From Sulfuricella denitrificans skB26 (GTDB lineage: Bacteria > Pseudomonadota > Gammaproteobacteria > Burkholderiales > Sulfuricellaceae): DNA of 64,000 bases. Numbering within the stretch: position 1 is the stretch's first letter; each line of letters opens with the position of its first letter. Shown one piece after another: positions 46,513-63,760 of the stretch. The translations under genes were made by a program, and so were the position numbers. The stretch lies in contig NC_022357.1 in the NCBI RefSeq assembly GCF_000297055.2, forward strand, positions 2,429,501 through 2,493,500, given 5' to 3'. A model generated the notes under the pieces. That model searched no databases, was not told the DNA's origin, and was given only the letters and a program-made list of their open reading frames with translations.

Positions 46513-49500
46513 ATGAACAAGACCAACAATAATAATCACGCTGCCATTTCCGCGAACGATCCAGAGTGGGAAAACGATCCCCTCTGGTACAAGGACGCCA
46601 TCATTTACGAGCTGCACGTGAAGGCGTTTTGCGACAGCAATGGCGACGGCATCGGCGATTTCCAGGGGTTGACCGAAAAACTCGACTACCTCCAGGATCT
46701 CGGCATCAACACCTTATGGCTGCTGCCGTTCTATCCTTCGCCATTCAAGGACGACGGCTACGATATCTCCGACTATCGCAACGTCCATCCGGACTACGGC
46801 ACCCGTGCCGACGTTCGCAACTTCATCCGCGAAGCTCACCGGCGCGGCCTGAAAATCATCACCGAACTGGTCATCAACCACACCTCCGACCAGCATCCCT
46901 GGTTCCAGGCAGCGCGCCGCGCGCCGGCCGGGTCAAAGAAACGCGACTTCTACGTCTGGTCGGACACCGACAAGAAGTTTCCCGAGACGCGCATCATCTT
47001 CACCGACTCAGAAAAATCCAACTGGGCCTGGGACGAAGTGGCCGGCGCCTACTACTGGCATCGTTTCTTCTCGCACCAGCCCGATCTGAACCACAATAAC
47101 CCGGAGGTGGTGAAGGCGGTGATCCGCATCATGCGCTTCTGGCTCGACCTTGGCGTCGACGGCCTGCGCCTGGACGCCATTCCCTACCTGTGCGTACGCG
47201 AGGGCACCAGCAACGAGAACCTGCCCGAAACCCACGCCGTAATCAAACAGATGCGCGCGGTCATCGACGCCCACTACCAGAACCGCATGCTGCTGGCCGA
47301 GGCCAACCAGTGGCCCGAGGACGTGCGCGAGTACTTCGGCAACGGCGACGAATGCCACATGACCTACAATTTCCCGGTCATGCCGCGCATTTTCATGGCC
47401 GTAGCCCAGGAAGACCGCCATCCCGTTGTCGAGATCATGCATCAGACGCCGGACATCCCCGCCAACTGCCAGTGGGCCATCTTCCTGCGCAACCACGATG
47501 AGTTGACCCTGGAGATGGTCACCAAGCGCGAGCGCGACTACATGTACCAGATGTACGCCGCTGACCCGCGCATGCGCGTCAACGTCGGCATTCGCCGCCG
47601 CCTGGCGCCGCTGATGGAAAACAACACCGACAAGATCGAGCTAGTGAATTTTCTCCTCATGACCCTGCCTGGCTCGCCCATCCTTTATTACGGCGACGAG
47701 ATCGGCATGGGCGACAACATCTATCTTGGCGACCGCAATGGCGTGCGCACGCCCATGCAGTGGAGCCCGGACCGCAACGCCGGCTTTTCCAAGGCCGACC
47801 CCCAGCGGCTCTACCTGCCACCCAACATGGACCCGATCTACGGTTACGAGGCCATCAACGTCGAAGCCCAGGCGCGCAATCCTTCCTCTCTGCTGCACTG
47901 GATCAAGCGCCTTATCGCCGTGCGCAAGAACTACAAAGCCTTCGGCCGCGGCAGCATCACCTTCCTGGAACCCGGCAACCGCAAGATCCTCGCCTATGTG
48001 CGCGAGTGGGAGAACGAGACCCTGCTGTGCGTGGTGAATCTCTCGCGCACCGCCCAGCCAGTGGAACTGGATCTCTCCGCCTTCAAGGGCCGGGTGCCGG
48101 TGGAATTGCTCGGGCGCACCGCCTTTCCGCCCATCGGCGACCTGCCCTATCTGCTGACCCTCAAGGGTTACGGCACCTACGGGTTCCGCCTCGCTACCGA
48201 CGCCGAGGTCCCCTACTGGCACGAGGAGCGCCTGGCACGTCCCGAGTTGCCGGTGCTGGTGCTCACCGAGGGCTGGCTCACTTTCTCGAAAAGCCAGGCC
48301 GGCACCGTTCGCGGCGCCATCGCGGCCGCAACCCAGGAACAACTTCAGCACAAGGTACTGGCTCCCTACATCGCCAACAAGCGCTGGTTCGCTGCCAAGG
48401 GCCGCCGCATCGACCGCATCGAGATCCTGGAGCAGGGTGAGTGGAACACCGCTCAGGGCAGCTGGCTGCTCACCATCATCGAGGTGTATTGCGCCGGCCT
48501 GCCACCCCAGCACTATTTCCTGCCCCTGGCTATCTGCTGGGAGGAAGAGGCTGGCGAAGAAAAACTCCAGACGCTGGCACCATGGACGCTGGCAAAGGTG
48601 CGGCAAAAGGAACACATCGGCGTGCTCTACGGCGCCTTCGGCGACGACCGGTTCTGTCGCGAACTGGTTAAAGGCATAGGTCAAAATATCGATCTCCCGC
48701 TAGGCAAGGGACAAGTCGAATTTCGCGCCGGCAGCGCGTTTGGCGAACTGGCTGACGGGATCGAGGCGCCGGTGCGCCAGCCGGCGCTGGAACAGAGCAA
48801 CACGGCGGTCTATTTCGGCAACAAGCTCTTCCTCAAATGTTACCGTCGCCTGCAACTCGGCACCAACCCGGAGGTGGAAGTCGGTCGCTTCCTTACCGAG
48901 AAATCGCCCTTCCCGCACATCGTGCCCGTTGGTGGTGCGGTGGAATTCCGCCGCGCCGATGGCCAGACGATGACGCTGGCGCTGCTCCAGGCCTATGTTG
49001 AGAACCAGGGCATGGGCTGGAACTTCGCGGTGGATTACCTGGAACGATTTCTGGCCGGGCAGTTGGCCGAGCCAGCACCCCATTCGACTGAATCCACAGA
49101 GAGCCCCCACGGCTACTGCCTCGCCCTGATGGACGTGCTCGGCCGCCGCACCGCCGAACTGCACCGGGCTTTCTGCCATTCCACCGGCGACCCCGATTTC
49201 GAACCCGAACCGATCACGCCGAAAGATCTCGCCGCCTGGTCGACCCGGGCACACGCAGAAGCTGTCGCCACGTTCGACGGACTGGAGAATCGCCGCGACG
49301 GCCTGTCGGGCGAATTGCACTCGGCCTGCGACCGCCTGCTGTCGCTGAGGCTCGCGCTGCTCGATCGAATTTCCCCGCAGGCCCTCGCGGGCATTTCCGC
49401 CGCCAAGATGCGCTACCATGGCGACTATCACCTCGGGCAGGTACTGCTGGTGGAAAACGACTTCATCATTACCGACTTCGAGGGAGAACCGGCCCGGACT

Positions 49501-49878
49501 CTGGATGAGCGGCGCCAGAAGCATTCACCGCTGCGCGATGTCGCCGGCATGCTGCGCTCCTTCAGCTACGTCTCGGCGATGGCGACCAATCGCGCCACCA
49601 CTGAGCGCCCCGCCGACCGGCACCGTCTCGGCCCCCTGGTGCAAGCCTGGGAGAAAGAGGCGAGCGAGGCCTTCCTCAAGGGCTACCGCGATGCCATTCA
49701 GGGCTGCCCGTCCTGGCCGGCAGCCCCCGGCGCGGCGGAGCGGCTGATCGAGTTTTTCGTCATCGAAAAAGCCCTCTACGAGTTGCGCTACGAAATGGAC
49801 AACCGGCCCGACTGGCTGCCCATCCCGCTTTTCAGCCTGCTTAGAACACTAGTCCACAAAGAAGGAGAAATATCATGA
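46513..49878 (+). CDS. treS: Trehalose synthase-maltokinase fusion, copy 2
   Basis: This 1121-residue protein has the same two-domain plan as copy 1, with [10 protein letters not shown] (nucleophile), [11 protein letters not shown] (acid), [11 protein letters not shown], and the kinase blocks YHGDYHLGQ and ITDFEGEP. The TreS halves are much more alike than the kinase halves, and this copy uses more G/C-ending codons than copy 1, so it is not a recent tandem duplicate. Its stop overlaps glgC by four bases (ATGA). Confidence 0.95.
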   Translation: MNKTNNNNHAAISANDPEWENDPLWYKDAIIYELHVKAFCDSNGDGIGDFQGLTEKLDYLQDLGINTLWLLPFYPSPFKDDGYDISDYRNVHPDYGTRADVRNFIREAHRRGLKIITELVINHTSDQHPWFQAARRAPAGSKKRDFYVWSDTDKKFPETRIIFTDSEKSNWAWDEVAGAYYWHRFFSHQPDLNHNNPEVVKAVIRIMRFWLDLGVDGLRLDAIPYLCVREGTSNENLPETHAVIKQMRAVIDAHYQNRMLLAEANQWPEDVREYFGNGDECHMTYNFPVMPRIFMAVAQEDRHPVVEIMHQTPDIPANCQWAIFLRNHDELTLEMVTKRERDYMYQMYAADPRMRVNVGIRRRLAPLMENNTDKIELVNFLLMTLPGSPILYYGDEIGMGDNIYLGDRNGVRTPMQWSPDRNAGFSKADPQRLYLPPNMDPIYGYEAINVEAQARNPSSLLHWIKRLIAVRKNYKAFGRGSITFLEPGNRKILAYVREWENETLLCVVNLSRTAQPVELDLSAFKGRVPVELLGRTAFPPIGDLPYLLTLKGYGTYGFRLATDAEVPYWHEERLARPELPVLVLTEGWLTFSKSQAGTVRGAIAAATQEQLQHKVLAPYIANKRWFAAKGRRIDRIEILEQGEWNTAQGSWLLTIIEVYCAGLPPQHYFLPLAICWEEEAGEEKLQTLAPWTLAKVRQKEHIGVLYGAFGDDRFCRELVKGIGQNIDLPLGKGQVEFRAGSAFGELADGIEAPVRQPALEQSNTAVYFGNKLFLKCYRRLQLGTNPEVEVGRFLTEKSPFPHIVPVGGAVEFRRADGQTMTLALLQAYVENQGMGWNFAVDYLERFLAGQLAEPAPHSTESTESPHGYCLALMDVLGRRTAELHRAFCHSTGDPDFEPEPITPKDLAAWSTRAHAEAVATFDGLENRRDGLSGELHSACDRLLSLRLALLDRISPQALAGISAAKMRYHGDYHLGQVLLVENDFIITDFEGEPARTLDERRQKHSPLRDVAGMLRSFSYVSAMATNRATTERPADRHRLGPLVQAWEKEASEAFLKGYRDAIQGCPSWPAAPGAAERLIEFFVIEKALYELRYEMDNRPDWLPIPLFSLLRTLVHKEGEIS

Positions 49879-51098
49879 AAGTGCTCGCCATGGTTCTGGC
49901 CGGAGGCCAGGGTTCCCGACTCCATCCCCTCACGGCGGAACGATCCAAGCCGGCCGTGCCCTTCGGCAGCCGCTACCGCATCGCCGATTTCGTCCTCAGC
50001 AACATGATGAATTCAAATATACGCGGCGTCTACCTGCTGGTGCAGTACAAGTCACAGTCGCTGATCGAGCACGTAAACAAGGCATGGGGATATGCCAACT
50101 CCTGCCCCGGACAGTTCATCACCGTGGTGCCGCCGCAGATGCGCGAAGGGCCGGAATGGTTCCAAGGCACGTCCGACGCCGTGTTTCAGAACATCAATCT
50201 GATCAAGCACCATGCGCCCGACATGGTCGCAGTGTTTGGCGCCGATCACATCTATCGCATGGATGTGCGGCAGATGATCGACTTCCACCAACAGAAATCG
50301 GCCCATGTGTCGGTAGCGGCGCTGCCCGTGCCGCTGGCTGAAGCGTCGGCCTTCGGCATCATCGACGCCGACGCACAGGGCCAGATCAAGGGTTTTCTGG
50401 AAAAGCCGAAAAATCCACCGCCCATCCCCTCTGATCCAAGCCGTGCCTACGGCTCCATGGGCAATTACCTGTTCAACACCGATGTCCTGCTGAAAGCTTT
50501 GTACGAAGCCAAGGAAAGAGGCGAGCACGATTTTGGCGGCAATATTCTGCCGCGCCTGATCCACAGCCACCGGGTGTTTGCCTACAACTTCGCCGACAAT
50601 CGCATCCCCGGCACCTCCAGCTACGAGGAGCAGCCCTATTGGCGCGATGTCGGCACCATCGATGCATTTTATGCCGCACACCAGGACGTGCTGGGCGAGC
50701 ATCCGCGATTCGATCTCTTCAACCCGCAATGGTTCGTCAATTCCAGCAATTACCAGGGGCCGGCGCCCCGCATCGTCTCGGGTGAGATCATTAACAGCGC
50801 CATCGGCGCCGGTTCCATGGTGAAGGGTGCGCGCATCCACAACTCCGTCCTGCGCCGCGAGGTGATTGTGGAAGAGGATGTCGAGATCGAGGACTGCGTG
50901 ATCATGGACTACAGTATCATCCGCCGCGGCTCGCGTCTCAAGCGCGTCATCGTCGACCGTTATAACGACATCGCGCCGAACAGCCGGATCGGTTTTGATG
51001 CGGCGGCGGACGGCGCCCGCTATACCGTCAGCGAGGGTGGTGTGGTGGTGGTTCCCAAGGGTCTGGACATACCAGACGTAACCCGTTACCAAATCTAG
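49875..51098 (+). CDS. glgC: Glucose-1-phosphate adenylyltransferase (GlgC)
   Basis: This 407-residue enzyme makes ADP-glucose, the donor for glycogen or maltose-1-phosphate synthesis. The pyrophosphorylase loop [19 protein letters not shown] lies at 8-26 (broken here as [11 protein letters not shown]), with [11 protein letters not shown] (catalytic Asp) and FLEKPKNPP (substrate Lys), then a left-handed beta-helix C-terminus. No glgA or glgM is seen in this cluster, so the user of ADP-glucose must be encoded elsewhere. It starts inside the treS copy 2 stop. Confidence 0.95.
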   Translation: MKVLAMVLAGGQGSRLHPLTAERSKPAVPFGSRYRIADFVLSNMMNSNIRGVYLLVQYKSQSLIEHVNKAWGYANSCPGQFITVVPPQMREGPEWFQGTSDAVFQNINLIKHHAPDMVAVFGADHIYRMDVRQMIDFHQQKSAHVSVAALPVPLAEASAFGIIDADAQGQIKGFLEKPKNPPPIPSDPSRAYGSMGNYLFNTDVLLKALYEAKERGEHDFGGNILPRLIHSHRVFAYNFADNRIPGTSSYEEQPYWRDVGTIDAFYAAHQDVLGEHPRFDLFNPQWFVNSSNYQGPAPRIVSGEIINSAIGAGSMVKGARIHNSVLRREVIVEEDVEIEDCVIMDYSIIRRGSRLKRVIVDRYNDIAPNSRIGFDAAADGARYTVSEGGVVVVPKGLDIPDVTRYQI

Positions 51099-51108
51099 GA
51101 TATCTGTT

Positions 51109-53241
51109 ATGAGTCTACCCATCAGCGCCATCTGGCCCGGCGCCCCTTTCCCACGCGGCGCCACCTGGGATGGCGAGGGGGTCAACTTCGCCATCTTTTC
51201 CGAGAACGCGACACGCGTCGAACTGTGTTTGTTCAACCCCACCGGACGGCGCGAGATTCAGCGTATCGAGCTGCGCGAGCGGACCGACCTGATCTGGCAT
51301 TGCTACCTGCCGGAGGCGCGCCCAGGAATGCTCTACGGCTACCGCATTCACGGCCCCTACGACCCGGCGAACGGTCACCGCTTCAACCCCAACAAACTGC
51401 TGATCGAGCCTTACGCCAAGGACCTCTTCGGCCAGTTGCGCTGGAGCGATGCGCACTTCGGCTACAAGATCGGGCACCGCCGCGAGGACCTGTCCTTCGA
51501 CCGCCGCGACAACGCCGCCGACATGCCCAAGTGCCGCGTTATCGATCCAGCCTTCACCTGGGGCGAGGACAAGTCTCCGAACATCCCCTGGTCCGACATG
51601 GTGGTGTACGAACTGCACGTGCGCGGCTTAACCAAGAACCACCCCGACATTCCTCCGCCCCTGCGCGGCACCTATGCCGGCTTGGCGACGGCGCCGGTCA
51701 TCAACCATCTCAAGCGCCTGGGGATTACCTCGGTGGAGCTGATGCCAGTGCACGCCTTTCTCGACGACCGCCATCTTCTCGAGCGGGGGCTTTCCAACCA
51801 CTGGGGCTACAACACCATCGGTTTCTTTGCCCCCGATCATCGTTACAGTTCCAGCGGCGTGGTGAGTGAGTTCAAGACTATGGTCAAGACCCTGCACTCG
51901 AACGGGATAGAGGTCATCCTTGACGTGGTCTACAATCACACGGCCGAGGGCAACCACCTCGGACCGACGCTCTCCTTCAGGGGCGTCGACAACGCCTACT
52001 ACTACCGACTGGTCGGCGACGATCCGCGCTACTGCATGGATTACACGGGCTGCGGCAACACCCTCAACCTGCAGCAGCCGCGCGCACTTCAGCTGATCAT
52101 GGACTCGCTGCGCTACTGGGTACTGGAGATGCACGTCGACGGCTTCCGCTTCGATCTGGCCTCGGCCCTGGCGCGCGAACTGCACGAAGTCAACCGCCTC
52201 GGCGCCTTCTTCGATATCCTGCTCCAGGACCCGATACTGTCACAGGTCAAGCTCATCGCCGAACCCTGGGATCTGGGTGAGGGCGGCTACCAGGTGGGCA
52301 ACTTTCCGGCGGGCTGGGGCGAGTGGAACGACCGCTACCGTGACAACATGCGCTCCTACTGGAAGGGCGATGGCGGCCTGATCGGCGATTTTGCGCAACG
52401 TCTCACCGGCTCCAGCGATTTCTACGATCACAGCGGTCGCAAGCCCTACGCCAGCGTGAATTTCGTCACCGCCCACGACGGTTTCACCCTGCACGACGTG
52501 GTGAGTTACCACGACAAGCACAACGAGGCCAACGGCGAGGACAACCGCGATGGCACCGACAACAACAACACCTGGAACTGCGGCGCCGAAGGTCCTACCG
52601 AAGATGCCAACATCAACGCCCTGCGCGCGCAGCAGAAGCGCAACCTGCTGGCGACGCTGTTCTTCTCCCAGGGTGTACCGATGCTGGTTGCCGGCGATGA
52701 GATGGGCCGCACCCAGCACGGCAACAACAATGCCTACTGCCAGGACAACGAGATCAGCTGGGTGAACTGGAATCTTTCCACGGACGACCAGGAATTCCTT
52801 GCCTTCGTGCAACGCGTCATCGCTCTGCGACGCGAACACCCGGTATTCCACCGTCGCAACTTCTTCCAGGGCCGCGCCATCCACGGCTCTGGCACCAAGG
52901 ACATTCACTGGTTCAAGCCCGACGGCAGCGAGATGAACGACGAAGAGTGGGCTCACGATTTCGCGCGCTGTCTCGGCGTCTTTCTGGGCGGCGAAAGCAT
53001 GCAGGAGCAGGACCGGCGCGGTCAACCCATACGCGACGATAATTTCCTGCTGCTTTTCAACAGCCACCACGAAAACATACCCTTCAGCCTGCCCGTACTA
53101 TGTGAAGGCGGCGTGTGGCAGAGCGTCCTGGACACTCACCTCGCCGGCGGCCTGGAACCTGACGGCCAATTCCAGGATGGAGACACTTACCCCCTCGCAG
53201 GCCGCTCGCTCGCCCTCTTGATCCAGCGGAGTTCATCATGA
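51109..53241 (+). CDS. glgX: Glycogen debranching enzyme (GlgX)
   Basis: This 710-residue isoamylase-type GH13_11 enzyme cuts alpha-1,6 branches. It has an N-terminal CBM48 ([18 protein letters not shown]), [49 protein letters not shown] (nucleophile Asp), [17 protein letters not shown] (acid Glu) and [18 protein letters not shown]. The C-terminus is normal. Its stop overlaps treZ by four bases. The released linear chains are the substrate for TreY. Confidence 0.96.
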   Translation: MSLPISAIWPGAPFPRGATWDGEGVNFAIFSENATRVELCLFNPTGRREIQRIELRERTDLIWHCYLPEARPGMLYGYRIHGPYDPANGHRFNPNKLLIEPYAKDLFGQLRWSDAHFGYKIGHRREDLSFDRRDNAADMPKCRVIDPAFTWGEDKSPNIPWSDMVVYELHVRGLTKNHPDIPPPLRGTYAGLATAPVINHLKRLGITSVELMPVHAFLDDRHLLERGLSNHWGYNTIGFFAPDHRYSSSGVVSEFKTMVKTLHSNGIEVILDVVYNHTAEGNHLGPTLSFRGVDNAYYYRLVGDDPRYCMDYTGCGNTLNLQQPRALQLIMDSLRYWVLEMHVDGFRFDLASALARELHEVNRLGAFFDILLQDPILSQVKLIAEPWDLGEGGYQVGNFPAGWGEWNDRYRDNMRSYWKGDGGLIGDFAQRLTGSSDFYDHSGRKPYASVNFVTAHDGFTLHDVVSYHDKHNEANGEDNRDGTDNNNTWNCGAEGPTEDANINALRAQQKRNLLATLFFSQGVPMLVAGDEMGRTQHGNNNAYCQDNEISWVNWNLSTDDQEFLAFVQRVIALRREHPVFHRRNFFQGRAIHGSGTKDIHWFKPDGSEMNDEEWAHDFARCLGVFLGGESMQEQDRRGQPIRDDNFLLLFNSHHENIPFSLPVLCEGGVWQSVLDTHLAGGLEPDGQFQDGDTYPLAGRSLALLIQRSSS

Positions 53242-55069
53242 AGCGCCATCACAGCATGCCTTTCGGCGCCCATCTGCTCGACGCCGGCGGCGTTCGCTTC
53301 CGCCTCTGGGCGCCCGGCGTCGCGGCCGTCGTGTTGCAACTCGACGAGACGCAGGAACTGCCCATGACGGCCGCGGACTCAGGATGGTTCGAACTGACGG
53401 TGCCCACGGCGCATGCCGGCAGCCGTTACAGTTTCAGGCTACCTGACGGATTGCTGGTGCCCGATCCGGCCTCGCGCTACAACCCAGAGGACATTCATGG
53501 CCCCTCCGAGGTGGTCGATCCGGCCGCCTTCGACTGGTCTGATGGCGGCTGGCGCGGCCGGCCCTGGGAGGAGGCGGTAATCTACGAACTGCACGTCGGC
53601 AGCTTTACGCCGGCGGGCAGCTTCGACGGCGTCATCGAGCGCCTCGACTATCTCGCCGAGCTGGGAGTGACCGCGCTGGAGATCATGCCGGTGTCGGATT
53701 TTCCCGGCCGCCGCAACTGGGGCTACGACGGCGTGCTGCCTTTTGCACCCGATGCTGCCTATGGCCGGCCGGAAGACTTCAAGCGTCTGGTCGATGCCGC
53801 CCACGAACGCGGTCTGATGGTGCTGCTGGACGTGGTCTACAACCACTTCGGTCCAGAGGGCAACTATCTGCATGCCTACGCCCCGGACTTCTTTAATCCG
53901 CACCATAAAACGCCGTGGGGCGCGGCGATCAACTTTGACGGCAAAAATAATCGTGCGGTACGCGACTTCTTCGTCCACAACGTCCTTTACTGGCTGGAGG
54001 AATTTCATCTCGACGGTCTGCGTCTGGATGCCATTCACGCCATCTGCGACGACAGTTCGCCGGACATCATCGAGGAACTCGCCGAAGCTTTCAGGTCAGT
54101 CCGAGGATGCGGGCGCCACGTCCACATGGTGCTGGAAAACGAGCACAACCAGGCCCGCTACCTGGGCCGCGAAGATACCGGTGTATTACGCCATGCCACG
54201 GCGCAGTGGAACGACGACATCCATCATGTATTTCATGTCCTCGCCACGGGTGAAAGCGATGGCTACTATGCCGACTATGCTGCCGAACCGATGCGGCTAC
54301 TGGGCCGCTGCCTCACCGAGGGTTTCGCCTATCAGGGCGAAGCTTCGGCCTTCGCGCACGGCAAATTGCGCGGCGAACCGAGCAGCCACCTGCCACCTGT
54401 GGCGTTCATCAATTTCCTGCAGAACCACGACCAGATCGGCAACCGCGCTTTCGGAGAACGCCTGAGCCAGCTCGCTTCCCCTGTAGTGATGGAAGCCGTC
54501 ACGGCGGTGCTGCTGCTCGCACCGCAACCGCCGCTGCTGTTCATGGGCGAGGAGTTTGCCACCGCTCAGCCCTTCCTGTTCTTCTGCGACTTCGGCCCTG
54601 AACTGGCCCGTGCCGTAACCGAAGGCCGGCGGCGCGAGTTCTCGCGCTTCGCCCGATTCGCCGACCCTGCCGCGCGCGAACGCATTCCCGATCCGAATGC
54701 CGAGGCCACCTTCGAGCTCTGTGTGCTTGACTGGAGCGGCCTCGATCGCACACCTCACCGCACCGTGCTCGAACTCCACCGGGCTTTGCTCTCGCTGCGC
54801 CGGCAGTGGATAGCTCCGCGTCTGGCCGGCATGGGCAACGGTGATCCGAAAACAACGCTGCTGTCGGCGCGCGCGCTTAACCTGCGCTGGCGTCTCGGTG
54901 ACGGCAGTCTGCTGATGCTGGATGCCAATTTTGGCGAAGACGTGGTCGAGGCGGCACCCGCCACCGGCTCCTTGATCTTCGCCACAACCAACCTCGACGA
55001 CACCATGATCAAAGCCGGGCAACTACCACCCTGGTCGGTGGCCTGGCATCTGCAATCTGGAGACCCTTC

Positions 55070-55073
<4 letters not shown>
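53238..55073 (+). CDS. treZ: Malto-oligosyltrehalose trehalohydrolase (TreZ)
   Basis: This 611-residue GH13_10 enzyme releases trehalose from malto-oligosyltrehalose. It has the N-terminal domain [19 protein letters not shown], then [67 protein letters not shown] (nucleophile Asp) and [12 protein letters not shown] (acid Glu), and [16 protein letters not shown]. Stop and start overlaps on both sides couple it to glgX and to the malQ-treY fusion gene. Confidence 0.96.
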
Positions 55074-60208
<5,135 letters not shown>

Positions 60209-60265
60209 TCGGCCGGCAATGGAAGCATGGCTGCGCGAACTCGTGCGGACGCGCCATAATCTGAT

Positions 60266-61615
60266 ATGTCGGATTTTCTGAAGCGTATCGACAAAGTCGT
60301 CTGGGGCGTCCAGGAATCGCCTTTGAAGCCGCGCGTATTAAGGGTTGTACGCACGGTGTTGGTTTTGTCGCATGATCTCGCGCGCGGCCAGCTCACTCTT
60401 CGTGCGATGGGCCTTGTGTACACGACGCTGCTTTCCATCGTGCCACTGCTCGCGCTGAGTTTCTCGGTGCTGAAGGCGTTCGGCGTCTACAACCAGATCC
60501 TGCCGATGCTGCTGAACTTTCTCTCTCCGCTCGGCGAAAAGGGCGAGGAAATCGCGCACAGCATCGTACAGTTCATCGAGAAAATGAATGTTGGCGTACT
60601 AGGCGCAGTCGGCTTGGCACTCCTCGTGTATACCTCGATCTCGCTGATGCAGAAAATCGAGGAGTCGCTGAACCACATCTGGCACATTCCGCGCCCCAGA
60701 CCACTGGGAGAGAGGTTCAGCCGCTATATCAGCGTGCTCATGGTCGGTCCGATTCTGGTGTTTTCGGCACTGGGAATCACCGCTACCGTGATGAATGTGG
60801 AGGTGGTTCGCGAACTGCTCGCGATCGATGTACTGGGCCAGACCATACAGGCGGTCAGCCGGCTTATACCCTACCTGCTGGTGATCTCGGCCTTCACCTT
60901 CGTCTATATCTTCATTCCGAACACGCGAGTCCGGTTCGTCCCCGCGCTACTCGGCGGCATAGCCGGCGGAATCGCCTGGCAAACCGCAGGATGGGCATTC
61001 GCTACCTTCGTAGTGTCATCGAACCAGTACGCGGCAATTTACTCGGGCCTGGCGATTCTGATCCTGTTCATGATCTGGCTGTACCTGAACTGGCTGATCT
61101 TGTTGTTCGGCGCGAGCGTCGCGTTCTACGTCCAGCACCCCGAATACCTGTACGCCGGTGGCGGCGAACCGCGACTGAGCAACCGGATGCGCGAGCGGGT
61201 TGGGTTGTCGGTAATGAGCCTGGTTGCAGGCCGGTTTATTGCCGGCGAGCGCATGCCATCGCTGCTGGAATTTACACGCCTGCTTGGCGTGCCGATGCAC
61301 GCTCTGGAGGTGATACTCGATGCGCTGGAAAGTCGCGAGCTCATCATGCAGAGCAGTGACGATCCTCCTGTCTACATGCCGGCGCGCGACCCCTCTCTGA
61401 TATCGGTGACACAGGTGATTGAGACCGTGCGCGCCGCCGGCGAGGAACGCTTCCTGTCGCCCGAGGGACTGCCTGCACCGCAGCCTGTCGACGATCTGCT
61501 CGGTCGGGTTCAGCAAGCGGTCGAATCTTCGGTCGGCGAAATGACCCTTCGCGAATTGGCAGCGCAGGGAACGGAATGTGCAAGGCAAGACCGGGTCGTG
61601 CCGAAGGATCAATAG
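60266..61615 (+). CDS. YihY/BrkB family inner-membrane protein
   Basis: This 449-residue protein has six to seven membrane helices and the YihY signature blocks LRAMGLVYTTLLSIVPLLAL, IEESLNHIW and AIYSGLAILILFMIWLYLNW (shortened here). Family members were once called ribonuclease BN, a role now assigned to another protein; their true function is open. The C-terminal 150 residues are soluble and look like a winged-helix domain (MPSLLEFTRLLGVPMHALEVIL). It starts 57 bases after the malQ-treY fusion gene. Confidence 0.88.
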   Translation: MSDFLKRIDKVVWGVQESPLKPRVLRVVRTVLVLSHDLARGQLTLRAMGLVYTTLLSIVPLLALSFSVLKAFGVYNQILPMLLNFLSPLGEKGEEIAHSIVQFIEKMNVGVLGAVGLALLVYTSISLMQKIEESLNHIWHIPRPRPLGERFSRYISVLMVGPILVFSALGITATVMNVEVVRELLAIDVLGQTIQAVSRLIPYLLVISAFTFVYIFIPNTRVRFVPALLGGIAGGIAWQTAGWAFATFVVSSNQYAAIYSGLAILILFMIWLYLNWLILLFGASVAFYVQHPEYLYAGGGEPRLSNRMRERVGLSVMSLVAGRFIAGERMPSLLEFTRLLGVPMHALEVILDALESRELIMQSSDDPPVYMPARDPSLISVTQVIETVRAAGEERFLSPEGLPAPQPVDDLLGRVQQAVESSVGEMTLRELAAQGTECARQDRVVPKDQ

Positions 61616-62025
61616 ACTGCTCCTGATCTTACGGACCTCCGCGCCTTTTTACTTTAAGGTCTGTTGTATCGCATAAAGCGGTCTGTCAACGTTTGAGGTG
61701 ACCTGCTGCTGGGGCGCGAAGCGCGGTGGGAATCCGCAAACGCAACTTGCGGGCGGTTCGGTTGACCAAGGGGTTGGGCCGTCATTGCTCGTAACTTAGA
61801 ACCTCTTGGCACAGTTAGCGATCAAGTAATTCAGTGGCGAGCCCTTCGAAAAGCAGTCGATCGCATGGTTTCGCTCGGCTGCTTTTAGTGATCTTACCCA
61901 TCGCAGATGCCCATGACAGTCGGTCAGACGGCCCTGTCTGGTCAAAATTCAGTGCGTGCCGACATCCATAATTCTGTCTCGGCGTTCTTACACTACCCAG
62001 ATACGAAATGGACGTTCAGCCGAAA
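61616..62025. other. Intergenic region with inverted repeats, no gene seen
   Basis: About 410 bases lie between two genes whose 3' ends face each other. AAAAGCAG (61849-61856) and CTGCTTTT (61879-61886) form an 8-base inverted repeat with a 22-base centre, which could terminate in both directions, though no T-run extends beyond the arms. A GC-rich hairpin (GGCGCGAAGCGC) is near 61714. No open frame of interest was found. Confidence 0.4.
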
Positions 62026-62958
62026 TCAATGGTATTTTTTAATCTGATTACGCCCATTCCTTTTAGCGATATAAAGTGCTTCATCAGCATTTGCTAAAAG
62101 CGCATCAATGCCTATATTGCCGTCCTCGCACGCAACCAATCCAAAACTGGCGGTAATTTTAATTTGATGCTCATTATTTGTTACAACAAGATTTTCAATT
62201 TCGGCTCTTAAACGCTCTGCCATAATTGTGGCGTCTTCAAGACAGGTTTCTGGAAGAACAAACGCAAATTCTTCTCCACCTATACGAGCAACAATATCTA
62301 TTTCTCGAACAATTCTTTTCAATGGTTCGGCCACTGCCTGCAATACCTTGTCTCCAACTGCATGACCATATTTGTCATTGGTCATTTTGAAATGATCTAT
62401 ATCCATCATTATGACTGAAACAGAGTGACCAGATCTTTTTGCCAGTTCAAGAATGTTGTGACCCCGTTCAAAAAATACGCGCCGATTATTTAGTCCGGTT
62501 AATTCGTCTTTTTGAGACAGTTCCTCAGCATATTTTTTTGCGGCCAACAACTCTTCTTCTATAGCCTTTCGGTCAGTGATGTCAGTAGCAATTTCAAGGC
62601 GCACCAAACGTCCGTCAATCCAGCGAATGGCTAGATCACGGCACTGATACCAGCGTTTGTTTACGGTATTTTGAAATTCCCAGACATAAACCCCGGCAGG
62701 CGCACCGGTCTCGTCCAGCAGACGATTGTTGGTACAAAAAGAACACGGGCCATCCTGGTCAGTTTGTAGCACTTTCCAGCAGGTCTGCCCTCGAATATCC
62801 CCCCAAATGGATCTTCCATATGCATTGGCAAGCAATACCTCATAAGCCTCCATATCGGACACATAAACCAAGGCATCGAGGCTATCGAGAACAATCGATA
62901 TACTCCGATAGCTTTCATCGGCAATTTTTTTCTCGTTATTTTCCACCTGTTTAGTCAT
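62026..62958 (-). CDS. Diguanylate cyclase with an N-terminal Cys-containing PAS domain
   Basis: This 310-residue protein has a PAS domain (about 18-130) followed by a GGDEF domain with DELTGLNNRR at 151-160, DIDHFKMTND and GGEEF at 227-231, the active-site form that makes cyclic di-GMP. REID at 218-221 is the inhibitory I-site RxxD at the right distance. The PAS domain has Cys60, Cys72 and Cys75 (C-x11-C-x2-C), which could bind metal or sense redox state. No signal peptide or membrane helix is seen, so it is cytoplasmic. It is monocistronic. Confidence 0.93.
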   Translation of the reverse strand: MTKQVENNEKKIADESYRSISIVLDSLDALVYVSDMEAYEVLLANAYGRSIWGDIRGQTCWKVLQTDQDGPCSFCTNNRLLDETGAPAGVYVWEFQNTVNKRWYQCRDLAIRWIDGRLVRLEIATDITDRKAIEEELLAAKKYAEELSQKDELTGLNNRRVFFERGHNILELAKRSGHSVSVIMMDIDHFKMTNDKYGHAVGDKVLQAVAEPLKRIVREIDIVARIGGEEFAFVLPETCLEDATIMAERLRAEIENLVVTNNEHQIKITASFGLVACEDGNIGIDALLANADEALYIAKRNGRNQIKKYH

Positions 62959-63042
62959 TAGAAGATGCTCGGTTAGCTGATTTCTACCTTAAGATATAGA
63001 ATAATTTAATAAAATCCATACTATATAACCCCCCAATAATAC

Positions 63043-63104
63043 GGGCAGCGCGGCCTGCCTTTTTGCTTGGGGTAGATGGGGCTGCTTTTGCACTTCACAG
63101 CCCC
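63043..63104. terminator. Two hairpins downstream of pqiC
   Basis: GGCAG (63044-63048) and CTGCC (63055-63059), followed by five T, form a short terminator-like hairpin on the plus strand. GGGGCTG (63078-63084) and CAGCCCC (63098-63104) form a second, seven-base stem lying after the pqiC stop. The second probably marks the 3' end of the pqi transcript on the minus strand but lacks a T-run. Confidence 0.4.
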
Positions 63105-63163
63105 TTACAATCCGATTGAATCGGGCAATCTGTAATAACAAGTTTGAACTACTAAGGTGAGCC

Positions 63164-63760
63164 TCATCGTTTTGCCCGCGTGAGCGAATCCAGCACCTCG
63201 GCGATCTCTCGCCCGAGCGCGTCGAGCGCTTTTGCATGTGCGCTGACGAGTGGGGTAACACCTGGGGCATTTACCCGTTCGACGAAGACGGAATGCGCTT
63301 CGCGCAATCGTTCGCCGGCACGGTTTCGAACGCTCCACGCCGCTTCTAGCGTGATGGATTCGCCCGGCACCGATTCGAAACTCAGTACGTCGATCAACAC
63401 TCGGTAATCCGCGCCCTGCCCACCGTACTGCAAATACACTGCGACGCGCGCCGCTGGCAACCGTTGCCCGACCTCCTCTGCGAGGACACGCGGAATCTCG
63501 CGTTTCAAGGGTTCAGACCAACGCTCGTCGTCCAGAATCGCATTGCGGTTCGGCGCGACACGGAGCACGATTTGTTGCCGATCCAGCGCATCTGGTACGG
63601 TTACCGGTCCGATTGCGACCCGATAGTCAGGAACTCCGGTTACTTCTGTCGCCGACGGCGGCGATACACCAGAAAGCGTGTAGTAGCGTGTCTTCGCCGG
63701 CGTTGCACAGGCGGCGAGCGTCAGCAGCAGCGATGCGGCCAGCACGGCTCCAAGCTTCAC
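63164..63760 (-). CDS. pqiC: PqiC-like outer-membrane lipoprotein (ABC-type transport auxiliary family)
   Basis: This 198-residue lipoprotein has LTLAACATP as its lipobox (Cys19), then RYYTLSG and YRVAIGPVTVPDALDRQQIVLR, hallmarks of PqiC/YmbA. In lipid-transport systems PqiC forms the outer-membrane ring that meets the PqiB needle. The GTG start overlaps the upstream TGA (GTGA), so it is coupled to the gene described next. Confidence 0.88.
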   Translation of the reverse strand: MKLGAVLAASLLLTLAACATPAKTRYYTLSGVSPPSATEVTGVPDYRVAIGPVTVPDALDRQQIVLRVAPNRNAILDDERWSEPLKREIPRVLAEEVGQRLPAARVAVYLQYGGQGADYRVLIDVLSFESVPGESITLEAAWSVRNRAGERLREAHSVFVERVNAPGVTPLVSAHAKALDALGREIAEVLDSLTRAKR

